A stretch of DNA of 64,000 nt from Niallia sp. FSL W8-0635 (GTDB taxonomy: Bacteria; Bacillota; Bacilli; Bacillales; Cytobacillaceae): contig NZ_JBBOYD010000001.1 of the NCBI RefSeq assembly GCF_038007965.1, forward strand, positions 598,501 to 662,500. The letters are read 5' to 3'. The translations under genes were made by a program, and so were the position numbers. Positions 26,280 to 33,991 of the stretch are shown piece after piece; the first letter of the stretch is position 1; the number at the start of each line of letters is the position of its first letter. Below the pieces are notes generated by a model. It was not told the origin of the DNA and searched no databases. It saw nothing but the letters and a program-made list of their open reading frames with translations.

Positions 26280-27212
26280 GTGAAAAAATACCATTTAGAG
26301 AACTGGGATTGGTATCAGCTGTTGGAAGAACCGGATATTGAGAATGTTTCTTTTGAAAAAGGTCCGATAATAAATTCTTGGTTTCGCGAGATTAAAGATA
26401 AACGAAATAACTATCTTCATATTGATACCTCTGTAGAAGATCAAGAAACTTTAAGTGGCTCCCTTATCTATCATCGGGAGATAGATAAAAAAGAAGAATA
26501 TGAAATTTTTCATTTTTATTTATCAAATGATACGTTAATTACCTACGATTACAAAGATAAAAGTTTACATATCGATCGAAATAACCTTATTCAAGAAATA
26601 AAGCGAGCACAAACACCAATTGAAGGATTTATGGTTATTCTTGGGAAAATAATGACAGAGATTTTGTACCATATTGATTCTTATGAACAACAGTTAGATG
26701 AATTGATTTGGGATGTTAAACAAAGAAATAGTATAAAGACCTTAGATAAAGTATATCAATCTAGACATGAACTTCTTATCTGGAAGAATGTCATGATTCC
26801 ATTTCTAGAAATCAGATACTCTTTAGAGGAAGCCTTTGGCAATGGAATTACAAAGGGGAAAGAATATGCTCGTATTAGTAAAAGAATAGAAAGAGGATTA
26901 ACTTTGGTAGAAGAATACCAGAAAGAATTAAATAATCTGGTTGATTTTGAAGAAGTCGTTTCGCAGCATAGAGGGAATGAAATTATGAAAACTCTTACGG
27001 TGTTTACTACATTATGCACACCGATTATGGCTTGGGGGGCATTATGGGGAATGAACTTTAAAATAATGCCAGAATTAGAATGGAAGCTAGGGTATCTTTT
27101 TTCTTTATTGGTTATTGTTGGGTCTACTATAGCGGTATTCTTCTACCTTAAGTCAAGAGGATGGATGGGAGATTTACTAAAAGCACGTAAGAAAAATTCT
27201 TTTTTTCGCTAG
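26280..27212 (+). CDS. CorA-family divalent metal transporter (YfjQ-like)
   Basis: A magnesium/cobalt-type channel protein of 310 residues: a long cytosolic N-terminal domain rich in helices, then two C-terminal membrane helices (about residues 240-262 and 270-292). The selectivity motif after the first helix reads WGMNF, a variant of the YGMNF hallmark with Trp in the first position. The start is GTG at 26280 with AGGGGGA upstream. It acts as a pentamer in the cell membrane. B. subtilis YfjQ is a similar CorA-type protein in the same genomic neighbourhood. The ion specificity is not readable. Confidence 0.88.
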   Translation: MKKYHLENWDWYQLLEEPDIENVSFEKGPIINSWFREIKDKRNNYLHIDTSVEDQETLSGSLIYHREIDKKEEYEIFHFYLSNDTLITYDYKDKSLHIDRNNLIQEIKRAQTPIEGFMVILGKIMTEILYHIDSYEQQLDELIWDVKQRNSIKTLDKVYQSRHELLIWKNVMIPFLEIRYSLEEAFGNGITKGKEYARISKRIERGLTLVEEYQKELNNLVDFEEVVSQHRGNEIMKTLTVFTTLCTPIMAWGALWGMNFKIMPELEWKLGYLFSLLVIVGSTIAVFFYLKSRGWMGDLLKARKKNSFFR

Positions 27213-27320
27213 CTCTTTTCAATCAAAATTAGACTCTCCATTACAAATTGCATATAATAATGAGGGTAGATAGGTTCATTATAGTTAATAAAGCTCCCAC
27301 AGGTTATTTAAGGAGGATAT

Positions 27321-27827
27321 ATGGAAGAGTCTAAATTTTGTAGTGAGTCATTAGTGGTGAAAACAAGCATTGTTTTTCCAACTGACACAAATACGTATGG
27401 GACATTATTTGGAGGCAAGTTAATGGCCTATATTGATGATACGGCAGCTATCTCAGCTATGCGTCACGCAAGAAGAGGCATTGTAACGGCTTCGACTGAT
27501 TCTGTCGATTTTTTGCATCCGATTCATGAAGGGAATGCTGTTTGCTTAGAAGCATTTGTCACTTATACTGGAACTTCGTCTATGGAGGTTTTTGTAAAAG
27601 TAACGGCAGAGGATTTAATTTCCGGAGAACGTCATTTATGTGCACTTAGTTTTCTAACGATGGTTGCTATTGATGAGCATGGAAAACCGACAAAAGTTCC
27701 CAAAGTTATCCCACAGACAGAAGAAGAAAAGGGTTTATATGAATCAGCGAAGGAACGAGCAGAATTAAGAAAGAAGCGGAAGAAAGAAACAGAAGAGCTT
27801 GCTAAGAAATATAGAAATTTAATATAA
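27321..27827 (+). CDS. ykhA: Acyl-CoA thioesterase, hotdog fold (YkhA type)
   Basis: Cytosolic hotdog-fold hydrolase that cleaves acyl-CoA to free acid and CoA. The core motif FPTDTNTYGTLFGGKLMAYIDDTAAISAMRH (about residues 19-49), with the catalytic Asn-Gly-Asp type positions, and the VDFLHPIHEG strand are typical of the BACH/YkhA group. The C-terminal tail is a charged helix (AKERAELRKKRKKETEELAKKY). It has 168 residues. AAGGAGGA lies upstream of the ATG. It is a single gene; the substrate chain length is unknown. Confidence 0.9.
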   Translation: MEESKFCSESLVVKTSIVFPTDTNTYGTLFGGKLMAYIDDTAAISAMRHARRGIVTASTDSVDFLHPIHEGNAVCLEAFVTYTGTSSMEVFVKVTAEDLISGERHLCALSFLTMVAIDEHGKPTKVPKVIPQTEEEKGLYESAKERAELRKKRKKETEELAKKYRNLI

Positions 27828-27916
27828 GCGATAGAGAAATGTCATTTTCTCCAAATGGAAAGATCGGATAATTAGCTAAACAATAGTGGAAGAAGTTGTC
27901 GAAGCGATAATGCTTG

Positions 27917-28018
27917 ATGATGAAAGATTCCCCAAAAGGAAAAAAATCGATATTAGATGCTGTCGAAATAGCAAATTATTTTCCAGGAAATGATGGGAAT
28001 TTCCGATATCTTGTCTAA
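27917..28018 (+). other. Short open frame in a gap, possible gene remnant
   Basis: A 33-residue frame (MMKDSPKGKKSILDAVEIAN and on to YFPGNDGNFRYLV) has protein-like composition but no ribosome binding site, and an acidic stretch (VEEVVEAIMLDDE) runs into it from another frame. This looks like a decayed or frameshifted gene rather than a functional one. No family was recognised. Confidence 0.2.
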
Positions 28019-28114
28019 TAAGATTGTCTAATTTTTGCAGGGGGATAGATTTCAGTTTTTCCTTGCCCATATATTATCCTCATTACTAGAAGGGATAGAT
28101 GCTAGGAGGTAAAA

Positions 28115-28399
28115 ATGAAAATACTTTCCCTTTCCTATTTTGTGGTTACAAGAAAGATTGACTTACATATGCAAATCGAAGAAGAAGAAAAAAGTCTCAT
28201 TTTATGGAGTGATAGAGTTACAAGTGAAGAGCATACATTTCATTTAAATGCGATACATGACATTTCTTTTAAACCATCACCAAATAGATATAAAATGCTT
28301 TATTTGCATACAAATAGAGGAGTATTCTCTTTTGTTGTAAAAGATAATCCAGAGGAAATGATTCAACTAATCAAAAGTCGTTTGGCGGACTATCAATAA
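28115..28399 (+). CDS. Conserved small protein, unknown function
   Basis: A 94-residue soluble protein whose alternating pattern (RKIDLHMQIEEEEKSLILWSD, FHLNAIHDISFKPSPNRYKMLYLHTNRGVFSFVV) suggests mainly beta-structure ending in a helix (NPEEMIQLIKSRLADYQ), reminiscent of a small PH-like fold. CTAGGAGGT lies six bases before the ATG, so it is very likely expressed. I cannot name the family. It ends at a bidirectional terminator shared with the convergent Bax-inhibitor gene. Confidence 0.7.
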   Translation: MKILSLSYFVVTRKIDLHMQIEEEEKSLILWSDRVTSEEHTFHLNAIHDISFKPSPNRYKMLYLHTNRGVFSFVVKDNPEEMIQLIKSRLADYQ

Positions 28400-28420
28400 A
28401 GTGCAGCTGTTTCTTTAGCA

Positions 28421-28469
28421 AAAAAGGTTTGAGCAAGGAGGTTATGGACCTCTTTACTCAAACCTTTTT
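28421..28469. terminator. Bidirectional terminator
   Basis: AAAAAGGTTTGAG (28421-28433) pairs with CTCAAACCTTTTT (28457-28469) between convergent genes; an internal GGAGGT/ACCTC pair extends it. The last base of the minus-strand gene overlaps it. Confidence 0.92.
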
Positions 28470-29106
28470 AATCTCTCGAAGACAGTATACCGAATATACG
28501 TAAGATGCTTATAAATAAATTTAAGAAATCAAGATACAAATTTAAAGCCATTAAAGGCACTTGATCTGCTGTTACGCCATAATGCTTCATTCGATTAAAA
28601 TCATATAGAACATATCCACTGAATACAAGCACACCGATGAAGGAATATGCGAGCATACCACCTGTTGCTAATGGCCAAAAAATATTAAAAATCCCGATAG
28701 TAATTAAAGCGATTAAGGAAGCAAGTAACATACCTCTTAAGAAAGAGAAGTCTCGCTTCGTTTTTGTAGCATAAATAGCGACACCAGCAAACACAACGGT
28801 TGTAGTTCCTAATGCATTGATGACCACATTTCCTCCGACAGTTGATACATAATAAGATACGATTGGAAATGTGGTAATCCCTGAAATAAACGTAAAGGTA
28901 AATAAGAATCCATAGGATAAGGATTTTCCTTTTCTCGCAAAAATAGCAATTAATAAAAGAACAACTTCTAAAATAGACAATGGCAAGAATAAATAGGAAG
29001 GGACGAAATTACCAATCATCGTGCCGATAAAAGCTATCCCAAGAGAAAGGGCAAAAGTTCTTAAAACAGAGGGCATATATTCATTGCTTGGACTATATGC
29101 ATACAT
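28468..29106 (-). CDS. yetJ: Bax inhibitor-1/TMBIM family protein (YetJ type)
   Basis: A seven-helix membrane protein of the BI-1 family; B. subtilis YetJ is a pH-sensitive calcium leak channel. It has 212 residues. The paired acidic residues of the calcium-conducting latch are visible in YVLYDFNRMKHYG (about residues 164-176) and ALNLYLDFLNLF (about 186-197). The N-terminal half is more hydrophobic and variable, as usual. It is a single gene on the minus strand. The ribosome binding site is weak (GGAGTGAAG before ATG). Confidence 0.9.
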   Translation of the reverse strand: MYAYSPSNEYMPSVLRTFALSLGIAFIGTMIGNFVPSYLFLPLSILEVVLLLIAIFARKGKSLSYGFLFTFTFISGITTFPIVSYYVSTVGGNVVINALGTTTVVFAGVAIYATKTKRDFSFLRGMLLASLIALITIGIFNIFWPLATGGMLAYSFIGVLVFSGYVLYDFNRMKHYGVTADQVPLMALNLYLDFLNLFISILRIFGILSSRD

Positions 29107-29174
29107 TTTTCTTCACTCCAGTATTGAGTTATGATTTATAAGATACTACGAAAATAACCTCTAGAAAGTTTCAA

Positions 29175-29555
29175 TTAATTATTTTTTTCTCGAACAGCTT
29201 CTGCTTTTAATAAATCGCGGATTTCTTTTAATAATTCCTCTTTAGTATCTACCGTTACAGCTTCTTCTTTGACTTCTTCCTTTTTCTTGAATTTACTAAT
29301 TAACCGAACTACTAGAAAAATAGAAAAAGAAATGATGAAGAAATCCACAATGGTTTGTATGAAATTCCCATATTTAATACTTGCATAAGACCAGGAGGAA
29401 AAATCTACTCCGACCACAAAATAGGCGAAGAGGGGCATTATCAAATCCTGAACGAGTGAACTGACAATTTTGCTAAATGCTGTGCCGATTACTACACCAA
29501 CTGCTAAATCTATTACGTTTCCTTTTATTGCAAAAGCTCTAAATTCTTTCCACAT
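29175..29555 (-). CDS. mscL: Large-conductance mechanosensitive channel
   Basis: A membrane-tension-gated channel that releases solutes on hypo-osmotic shock; works as a pentamer. It starts MWKEFRAFAIKGNVIDLAVGVVIGTAFSKIVSSLV, the standard amphipathic N-terminal helix and pore helix TM1, with TM2 near residues 65-88 and a charged cytoplasmic helix at the C-terminus. The frame is open 33 bases further upstream, but GGGAGGA sits just before the ATG at 29555, giving the typical 126 residues. Confidence 0.95.
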   Translation of the reverse strand: MWKEFRAFAIKGNVIDLAVGVVIGTAFSKIVSSLVQDLIMPLFAYFVVGVDFSSWSYASIKYGNFIQTIVDFFIISFSIFLVVRLISKFKKKEEVKEEAVTVDTKEELLKEIRDLLKAEAVREKNN

Positions 29556-29691
29556 ATTATCCTCCCAAAATAAATCTTTTATTTCCATTATTGGTTATTA
29601 AAATATAATTATTCTTACATGAAACATATTTAATTTCAAGCATCGGGTTTTAATAAAAATGGCTTGAAAAGGATAAAGAAAACCCTTCTAG

Positions 29692-29964
29692 CTAGTACAT
29701 TACTCTGAAATTTGAAAATGGTTCTTTCGGCTCACTTTCAGTTATTTCGATATGGTTTACTTTTGCAAAGCGATTTCCCTTCTTTATTTTTTCGACAAAA
29801 GTATGTAGTGTATCAGATGAAGCGACGGCAATACATTCAACAGTACCATCTGTTTTATTACGAACCCAACCGGTAACATGGTTTTCTATAGCTAATGTTT
29901 GCACGAAGTATCGAAAACCAACTCCTTGAACCCTTCCGCTAATAATAAGATGAATTTGCTTCAT
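29692..29964 (-). CDS. acyP: Acylphosphatase
   Basis: A small cytosolic enzyme that hydrolyses acyl phosphates. The 90 residues contain the phosphate-binding loop GRVQGVGFR (residues 10-18, catalytic Arg at 18) and the catalytic Asn segment GWVRNKTDGTVE (residues 32-43). AGGAGGTAAG precedes the ATG. It is a single minus-strand gene with a perfect 30-bp palindrome immediately upstream of its ribosome binding site. Confidence 0.95.
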   Translation of the reverse strand: MKQIHLIISGRVQGVGFRYFVQTLAIENHVTGWVRNKTDGTVECIAVASSDTLHTFVEKIKKGNRFAKVNHIEITESEPKEPFSNFRVMY

Positions 29965-29980
29965 TTCTTACCTCCTGTTT

Positions 29981-30010
29981 ATATAATTTATCAGTACTGA
30001 TAAATTATAT
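29981..30010. promoter_or_regulatory. Perfect 30-bp palindrome upstream of acyP
   Basis: Bases 29981-30010 equal their own reverse complement; the centre reads TTATCAGTACTGATAA. The outer arms contain TATAAT on both strands. It begins 16 bases before the acyP start codon, just outside the ribosome binding site. It could be an operator for a dimeric repressor, or a hairpin in the mRNA leader. I know of no such element for acyP in B. subtilis. Confidence 0.6.
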
Positions 30011-30378
30011 AGTTAATGTGTTTTTCTTTTTCTATCAATCATCTCATATTCGATCTTATTGTCGCAAGTTGGGTCATTAGGTATAGATAAGGACAGAAGA
30101 AAATGGTCCAAAGGGTGCGTATAAAATACTCTTGGAGAAACAAAAGATTATTGTTGGAAAAAGCTAGATTTGTAGATTGAAGAGCAATTTGGTACTATTA
30201 ATAAGTATGTATCAGGCTCTGAAAAAATTTTTGGTACTATTTTTGGAGAGTCTTAAATAAAATTACTTATGGTGAGAGTGTCCTTTTTGGATGAACAGGG
30301 CAACAAAATAACCGTAATCGAAATATTTATTCTTCCACTAGAGGAGAATAGATGTGTTTGAAAAATAGGAGAAATATA
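30011..30378. other. Gap without a recognisable gene
   Basis: No supported gene lies on either strand. The only structure noted is the 12-mer TTTGGTACTATT at 30188-30199 and again at 30230-30241. Confidence 0.4.
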
Positions 30379-31497
30379 ATGAAAAGAAATAAATATATCT
30401 GGCTACTATGGGTCGGAGTAATTATAATTGCAGGAATTTTAGTGGCTTCCATGGTGAATTCCTATCTAACAGATAAACAGAAGAATGAAATTGAGAAAAA
30501 ACATGTAGTGATAAAGAAGGATTTACAATGGGTAGAGGAAAATGCTTATTTTGAAATAAATATGAAAGTTAAAGAGAGGGAATATCAAGTATTTATTGTA
30601 GGTGAAGGGGAAAGAAAGTATCAGCAGCTTGAAGATAATGAGCTTGGAAAAAAAGATGATACGATTGTAACTGGAGACTTTGCCTTTTATTTATGGACTG
30701 AAGCGTATGGAAATGAGGTAGTGAAACAAGAGCTTGAATTGCCAAATCCGATGACTTTTAACTTGTCCCAAAAAAATACTGGTACATTTCTTGTTAATCA
30801 GCAAAATATTGCTGCCGTTTTTCAAGGGAAAGAAGCAAATGAAGTAATGGCATATTTTTATACAATCCATGGAGAGAAACTAGTTTCGTTAAAAGATTAT
30901 GGCATGCGTCTATACAGTAAGAATATCAAAAATATTCAGCAAAACTATATTCAAACATTAAGAAAAAAAGATGAAGAAATAATGGAATTTGATACGTGGA
31001 TGCTCGAACAGGAATCTGGAAAATTACTAAAAGTGGATGCAACGTCAGTGGATAATAAGGAGCTTATTCAAAATTGGCTGGATAAGGAAGAGTTTTATTA
31101 TCCATATAAAAATTTAAGCGTTACGTCCAGTTTAATGAATTTAGCAGAACAAGGAATGTTAATAGGTGCCCAATATCCGATTGGTACAAATATAAAAGAG
31201 ATAAAGAAACTCAACTCGAATTATACGATTGAGGATTATAATCAGAAATATAGTCAATTAGATTTTCCTGAGGTGACTTATTACTTTGATAAGAGTACGG
31301 AACTTGTTACCTCCATTTCTATCCCAGGAATTCGATTAAAAGAATCGGTACAGTCTATTCAAGATACAATTGGGAAGCCTGAGGATTATGTTAAAAAAGA
31401 GGATGGATATGTAGCAACTTATACAGCAGGGAACTATAAACTAATTATCCAATTAGATTTATCTCAAAGGATTAAATCGATTAGATTGATGAAATAG
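30379..31497 (+). CDS. Membrane-anchored extracytoplasmic protein (DUF4309-like C-terminus)
   Basis: A 372-residue protein with one N-terminal membrane anchor (YIWLLWVGVIIIAGILVASMV, about residues 6-26) and the rest probably outside the cell. The C-terminal third has two weak repeats of the kind seen in YjgB/DUF4309 proteins: GAQYPIGTNIKEIKKLN...VTYYFDKSTELVTSISI and IRLKESVQSIQDTIGKPEDY...YKLIIQLD. No catalytic motif is seen. ATG 30352 is in frame upstream, but TAGGAGAA at 30366-30373 selects ATG 30379. It is a single gene ending in a shared terminator. Function unknown. Confidence 0.75.
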   Translation: MKRNKYIWLLWVGVIIIAGILVASMVNSYLTDKQKNEIEKKHVVIKKDLQWVEENAYFEINMKVKEREYQVFIVGEGERKYQQLEDNELGKKDDTIVTGDFAFYLWTEAYGNEVVKQELELPNPMTFNLSQKNTGTFLVNQQNIAAVFQGKEANEVMAYFYTIHGEKLVSLKDYGMRLYSKNIKNIQQNYIQTLRKKDEEIMEFDTWMLEQESGKLLKVDATSVDNKELIQNWLDKEEFYYPYKNLSVTSSLMNLAEQGMLIGAQYPIGTNIKEIKKLNSNYTIEDYNQKYSQLDFPEVTYYFDKSTELVTSISIPGIRLKESVQSIQDTIGKPEDYVKKEDGYVATYTAGNYKLIIQLDLSQRIKSIRLMK

Positions 31498-31522
31498 GAT
31501 TTTCTTGTTGTAGCAAAAAAAG

Positions 31523-31572
31523 AAGGATGACTTATGAAATGTTTAATCGTAAACATTCCATAAGTCATCCTT
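31523..31572. terminator. Bidirectional terminator
   Basis: AAGGATGACTTATG (31523-31536) pairs with CATAAGTCATCCTT (31559-31572), and AATGTTT/AAACATT extends the stem to a six-base loop. It serves the convergent genes on either side. Confidence 0.9.
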
Positions 31573-31594
31573 TATTGCGCTAGGAATCAGGTGT

Positions 31595-32827
31595 TTAAAA
31601 AGCCCAGTCACCATTACGGAATACTGCTTCTACTGTACCATCTGCAGCGATACCATCAATGTTCATTTTGTCTGAACCGATCATAAAATCAACATGTGTT
31701 ATACTGTCGTTTAGTCCTTTTTCTGCTAGTTCCTCACTAGACATCTTTTTTCCACCTTCGATACAAAATGCATAGGCACTACCGATTGCTAAGTGGTTTG
31801 AAGCATTTTCATCAAATAAAGTATTGTAGTAAAGAATATTTGATTGTGAAATTGGAGAACGATGTGGTACTAAAGCAACTTCTCCAAGGTAATGAGAACC
31901 TTCATCTGTTTCTACTAATTGACGAAGAATTTCTTCTCCTTCTTCTGCTTTCACTTCGGTGATACGTCCATCTTTGAAAGTAATAGAGAAGTTATTAATA
32001 ATATTTCCACCATAGCTTAATGGTTTTGTGCTTGAAACCGTTCCATTTACACCTGTTTTATGAGGAACAGTGAAAACCTCTTCAGTCGGCATATTTGCCA
32101 TGAATTCTAACCCTTTTTCATTAATAGAGCCTGCTCCACACCATAGATGTCCTTCTGGAAGTTCGATTGTTAAATCAGTACCAGGTGCTGTGTAATGAAG
32201 CTTTTTGTATGCTTTCTCATTTAAATAATCCACTTTTGTATGAAGTGTTTCATCATGCTCTTTCCAAGCTTGGATTGGATTTTCTTGATCAACTCTTATT
32301 GCTTTAAAAATAGCATCCCAAAGTAACTCGACTCTGCTTTCTTCAGGTGCTTCAGGGAAAACAAGGTTTGCCCAAGCTTTTGAAGGAACAGCAATTACTG
32401 TCCAGCTTACTTTATCGGACTGTACATATTTTCGGAATTGACTTAAAGCAGTACCTGAAGCTTTTTGGAAATTACTGATTCTTTCAGAAGCAATCCCTTT
32501 TAAAAGGTCTGGGCTTGAAGATACAACAGACATGAACGCTGCTCCTTCTTCTGCAAGTGCGATAGTCTCTTTTGCTCTCCATTCAGGATATTCAGTGAAT
32601 GCTTCATCAGGTGCCAATTCATATTTAGTTCGAGTAACGGTATCATCTCCCCAATTGACTACAACATTTTTTGCGCCAATTTGGTATGCTTCTTTCACTA
32701 CTAAACGAACAAATTCAGCAGCTTCTATGGATGTATTGATAACTAATGTTTGTCCTTTTTGAATGTTAACACCGACTTTTACTGCAAGTTCTGCATATTT
32801 CTGCAGATTTTCTTGAAATGTACTCAT
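31595..32827 (-). CDS. ampS: Aminopeptidase, M29 family (AmpS)
   Basis: Metal-dependent cytosolic aminopeptidase of the M29 thermophilic aminopeptidase family. Key segments: TIELPEGHLWCGAGS (about residues 213-227), NMPTEEVFTVPHKTGVNGTV with the metal-ligand Glu and His, and NASNHLAIGSAYAFCIEGG plus DSITHVDFMIGSDKMNIDG near the C-terminus. A first ATG at 32833 abuts GGAG, so the second ATG at 32827 is preferred and gives 410 residues, the length of B. subtilis AmpS. It is a single minus-strand gene. Confidence 0.93.
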   Translation of the reverse strand: MSTFQENLQKYAELAVKVGVNIQKGQTLVINTSIEAAEFVRLVVKEAYQIGAKNVVVNWGDDTVTRTKYELAPDEAFTEYPEWRAKETIALAEEGAAFMSVVSSSPDLLKGIASERISNFQKASGTALSQFRKYVQSDKVSWTVIAVPSKAWANLVFPEAPEESRVELLWDAIFKAIRVDQENPIQAWKEHDETLHTKVDYLNEKAYKKLHYTAPGTDLTIELPEGHLWCGAGSINEKGLEFMANMPTEEVFTVPHKTGVNGTVSSTKPLSYGGNIINNFSITFKDGRITEVKAEEGEEILRQLVETDEGSHYLGEVALVPHRSPISQSNILYYNTLFDENASNHLAIGSAYAFCIEGGKKMSSEELAEKGLNDSITHVDFMIGSDKMNIDGIAADGTVEAVFRNGDWAF

Positions 32828-33040
32828 TTTCATTCTCCTTTTCTATAAGCTCTAAGCTCTATGTATGAGCATGAATCCCAAGGGTGGAATGGATGCTGTT
32901 TCTATTGTAGCTTTTTTAGAAAAAGAAATAAACTGATTCATCGTAACATTAGGAGAATAATTAATCGTATTAAGCGGAGCATGACAATTAAGTTGTAATT
33001 TTTGTTAGAATAGATGTGATGTTTATTCGAGGAGGATTAT

Positions 33041-33706
33041 ATGTCTAACAAATTACAAGGAGCCATCTTTGATTTCGATGGGGTTATAGCAGATACAGTT
33101 CCATTGTATTATGAAGCAACGAAAAAAATGGCGATGGAAATTGGTGCCCCCTTTACTAGAGAGGATAATTTAAGGTATCAGGGGGTTCCAAGAAAGGTTC
33201 TTATAGATGATTTAGTGGCAAGAACAAATAACGTATTTACAGACTTAGAAAAAGAAATGTTAGGTAATCGGAAAAGTGATTACTATAAAGACATGATTAG
33301 TGAATTTACTGTTGAAAATATGTTGCCAGGAATGTACGCGTTTCTGAAAGAATTGAAGGATGAAGGTATTAAATTTGGAATTGCTTCCTCTAGTTCCAAT
33401 GCTCCTTTTCTTTTGGAGCGTTTTGGAATTAGAGATTGGTTTGAATGCATTGTAGATCCCCATTCTTTAAAAAAGGGAAAACCAGATCCAGAGATTTTTT
33501 TAACAGCTGCGGATTGCTTAGGGATTGATTATATTAATTGTGCTGCAATGGAGGATGGACAAGCAGGCTTGAGCGGGATATTGCAGACACCTATGTTTTC
33601 AGTTGGAATTGGGGAAGGGGAAGTTTTTGAAAAAGCAGATTGGCGAGTTTCCTCTACTTTGGAATTAAAGGCTGATACTTTATTGGAGAGATTTAATAAG
33701 AGATAA
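33041..33706 (+). CDS. HAD-superfamily hydrolase, beta-phosphoglucomutase-like
   Basis: Cytosolic phosphatase or phosphoglucomutase-like enzyme of HAD subfamily IA. The nucleophile motif FDFDGVIAD has the paired Asp at residues 11 and 13, motif II is ASSSS near residue 115, the conserved Lys is in KKGKPDPEIF near 148, and motif III appears as AMEDGQAG near 170. It has 221 residues with a helical cap domain. GAGGAGGA lies ahead of the ATG. PgmB, another sugar phosphatase or a similar enzyme are all possible; no maltose or trehalose phosphorylase genes adjoin it. Confidence 0.85.
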   Translation: MSNKLQGAIFDFDGVIADTVPLYYEATKKMAMEIGAPFTREDNLRYQGVPRKVLIDDLVARTNNVFTDLEKEMLGNRKSDYYKDMISEFTVENMLPGMYAFLKELKDEGIKFGIASSSSNAPFLLERFGIRDWFECIVDPHSLKKGKPDPEIFLTAADCLGIDYINCAAMEDGQAGLSGILQTPMFSVGIGEGEVFEKADWRVSSTLELKADTLLERFNKR

Positions 33707-33980
33707 GAGGTTGGGGGACATAAATAGATGATCTATAAAGGCGAATAATTATCCAAATGGTTTTTATATGCTTGGTGAACGCCATATTGCTTATGCTTCA
33801 AATCCAAAATGGTTTTCACTCGCTACGTGAACGCTATTTTTTCCATAGGAGAGCATATCATTCAAGCTGTGGGTAATAGCTACAAACGCCTTCTTAAAAG
33901 CTAATTAAAAAGCCAAACAATCATACTTTCGTGTAATTGTTTGGCTATAACTTCCAGCGGAAACATTTTTGTCCCAGTCT
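33707..33980. repeat. Intergenic element with GGTTGGGGGACA/TTTGTCCCAG ends, copy 2
   Basis: This stretch starts GAGGTTGGGGGACATAAA (33707-33724) and ends TTTTTGTCCCAGTCT (33966-33980), the same type of complementary ends as the element at 19609-19787. It fills the gap between convergent genes and contains the topB terminator. No gene is seen inside. Confidence 0.6.
33906..33946 (-). terminator. Terminator of topB
   Basis: On the minus strand AGCCAAACAAT pairs with ATTGTTTGGCT (33911-33946) around a 14-base loop, followed by five T residues at 33910-33906. Confidence 0.85.
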
Positions 33981-33991
33981 TATAGCATTAC

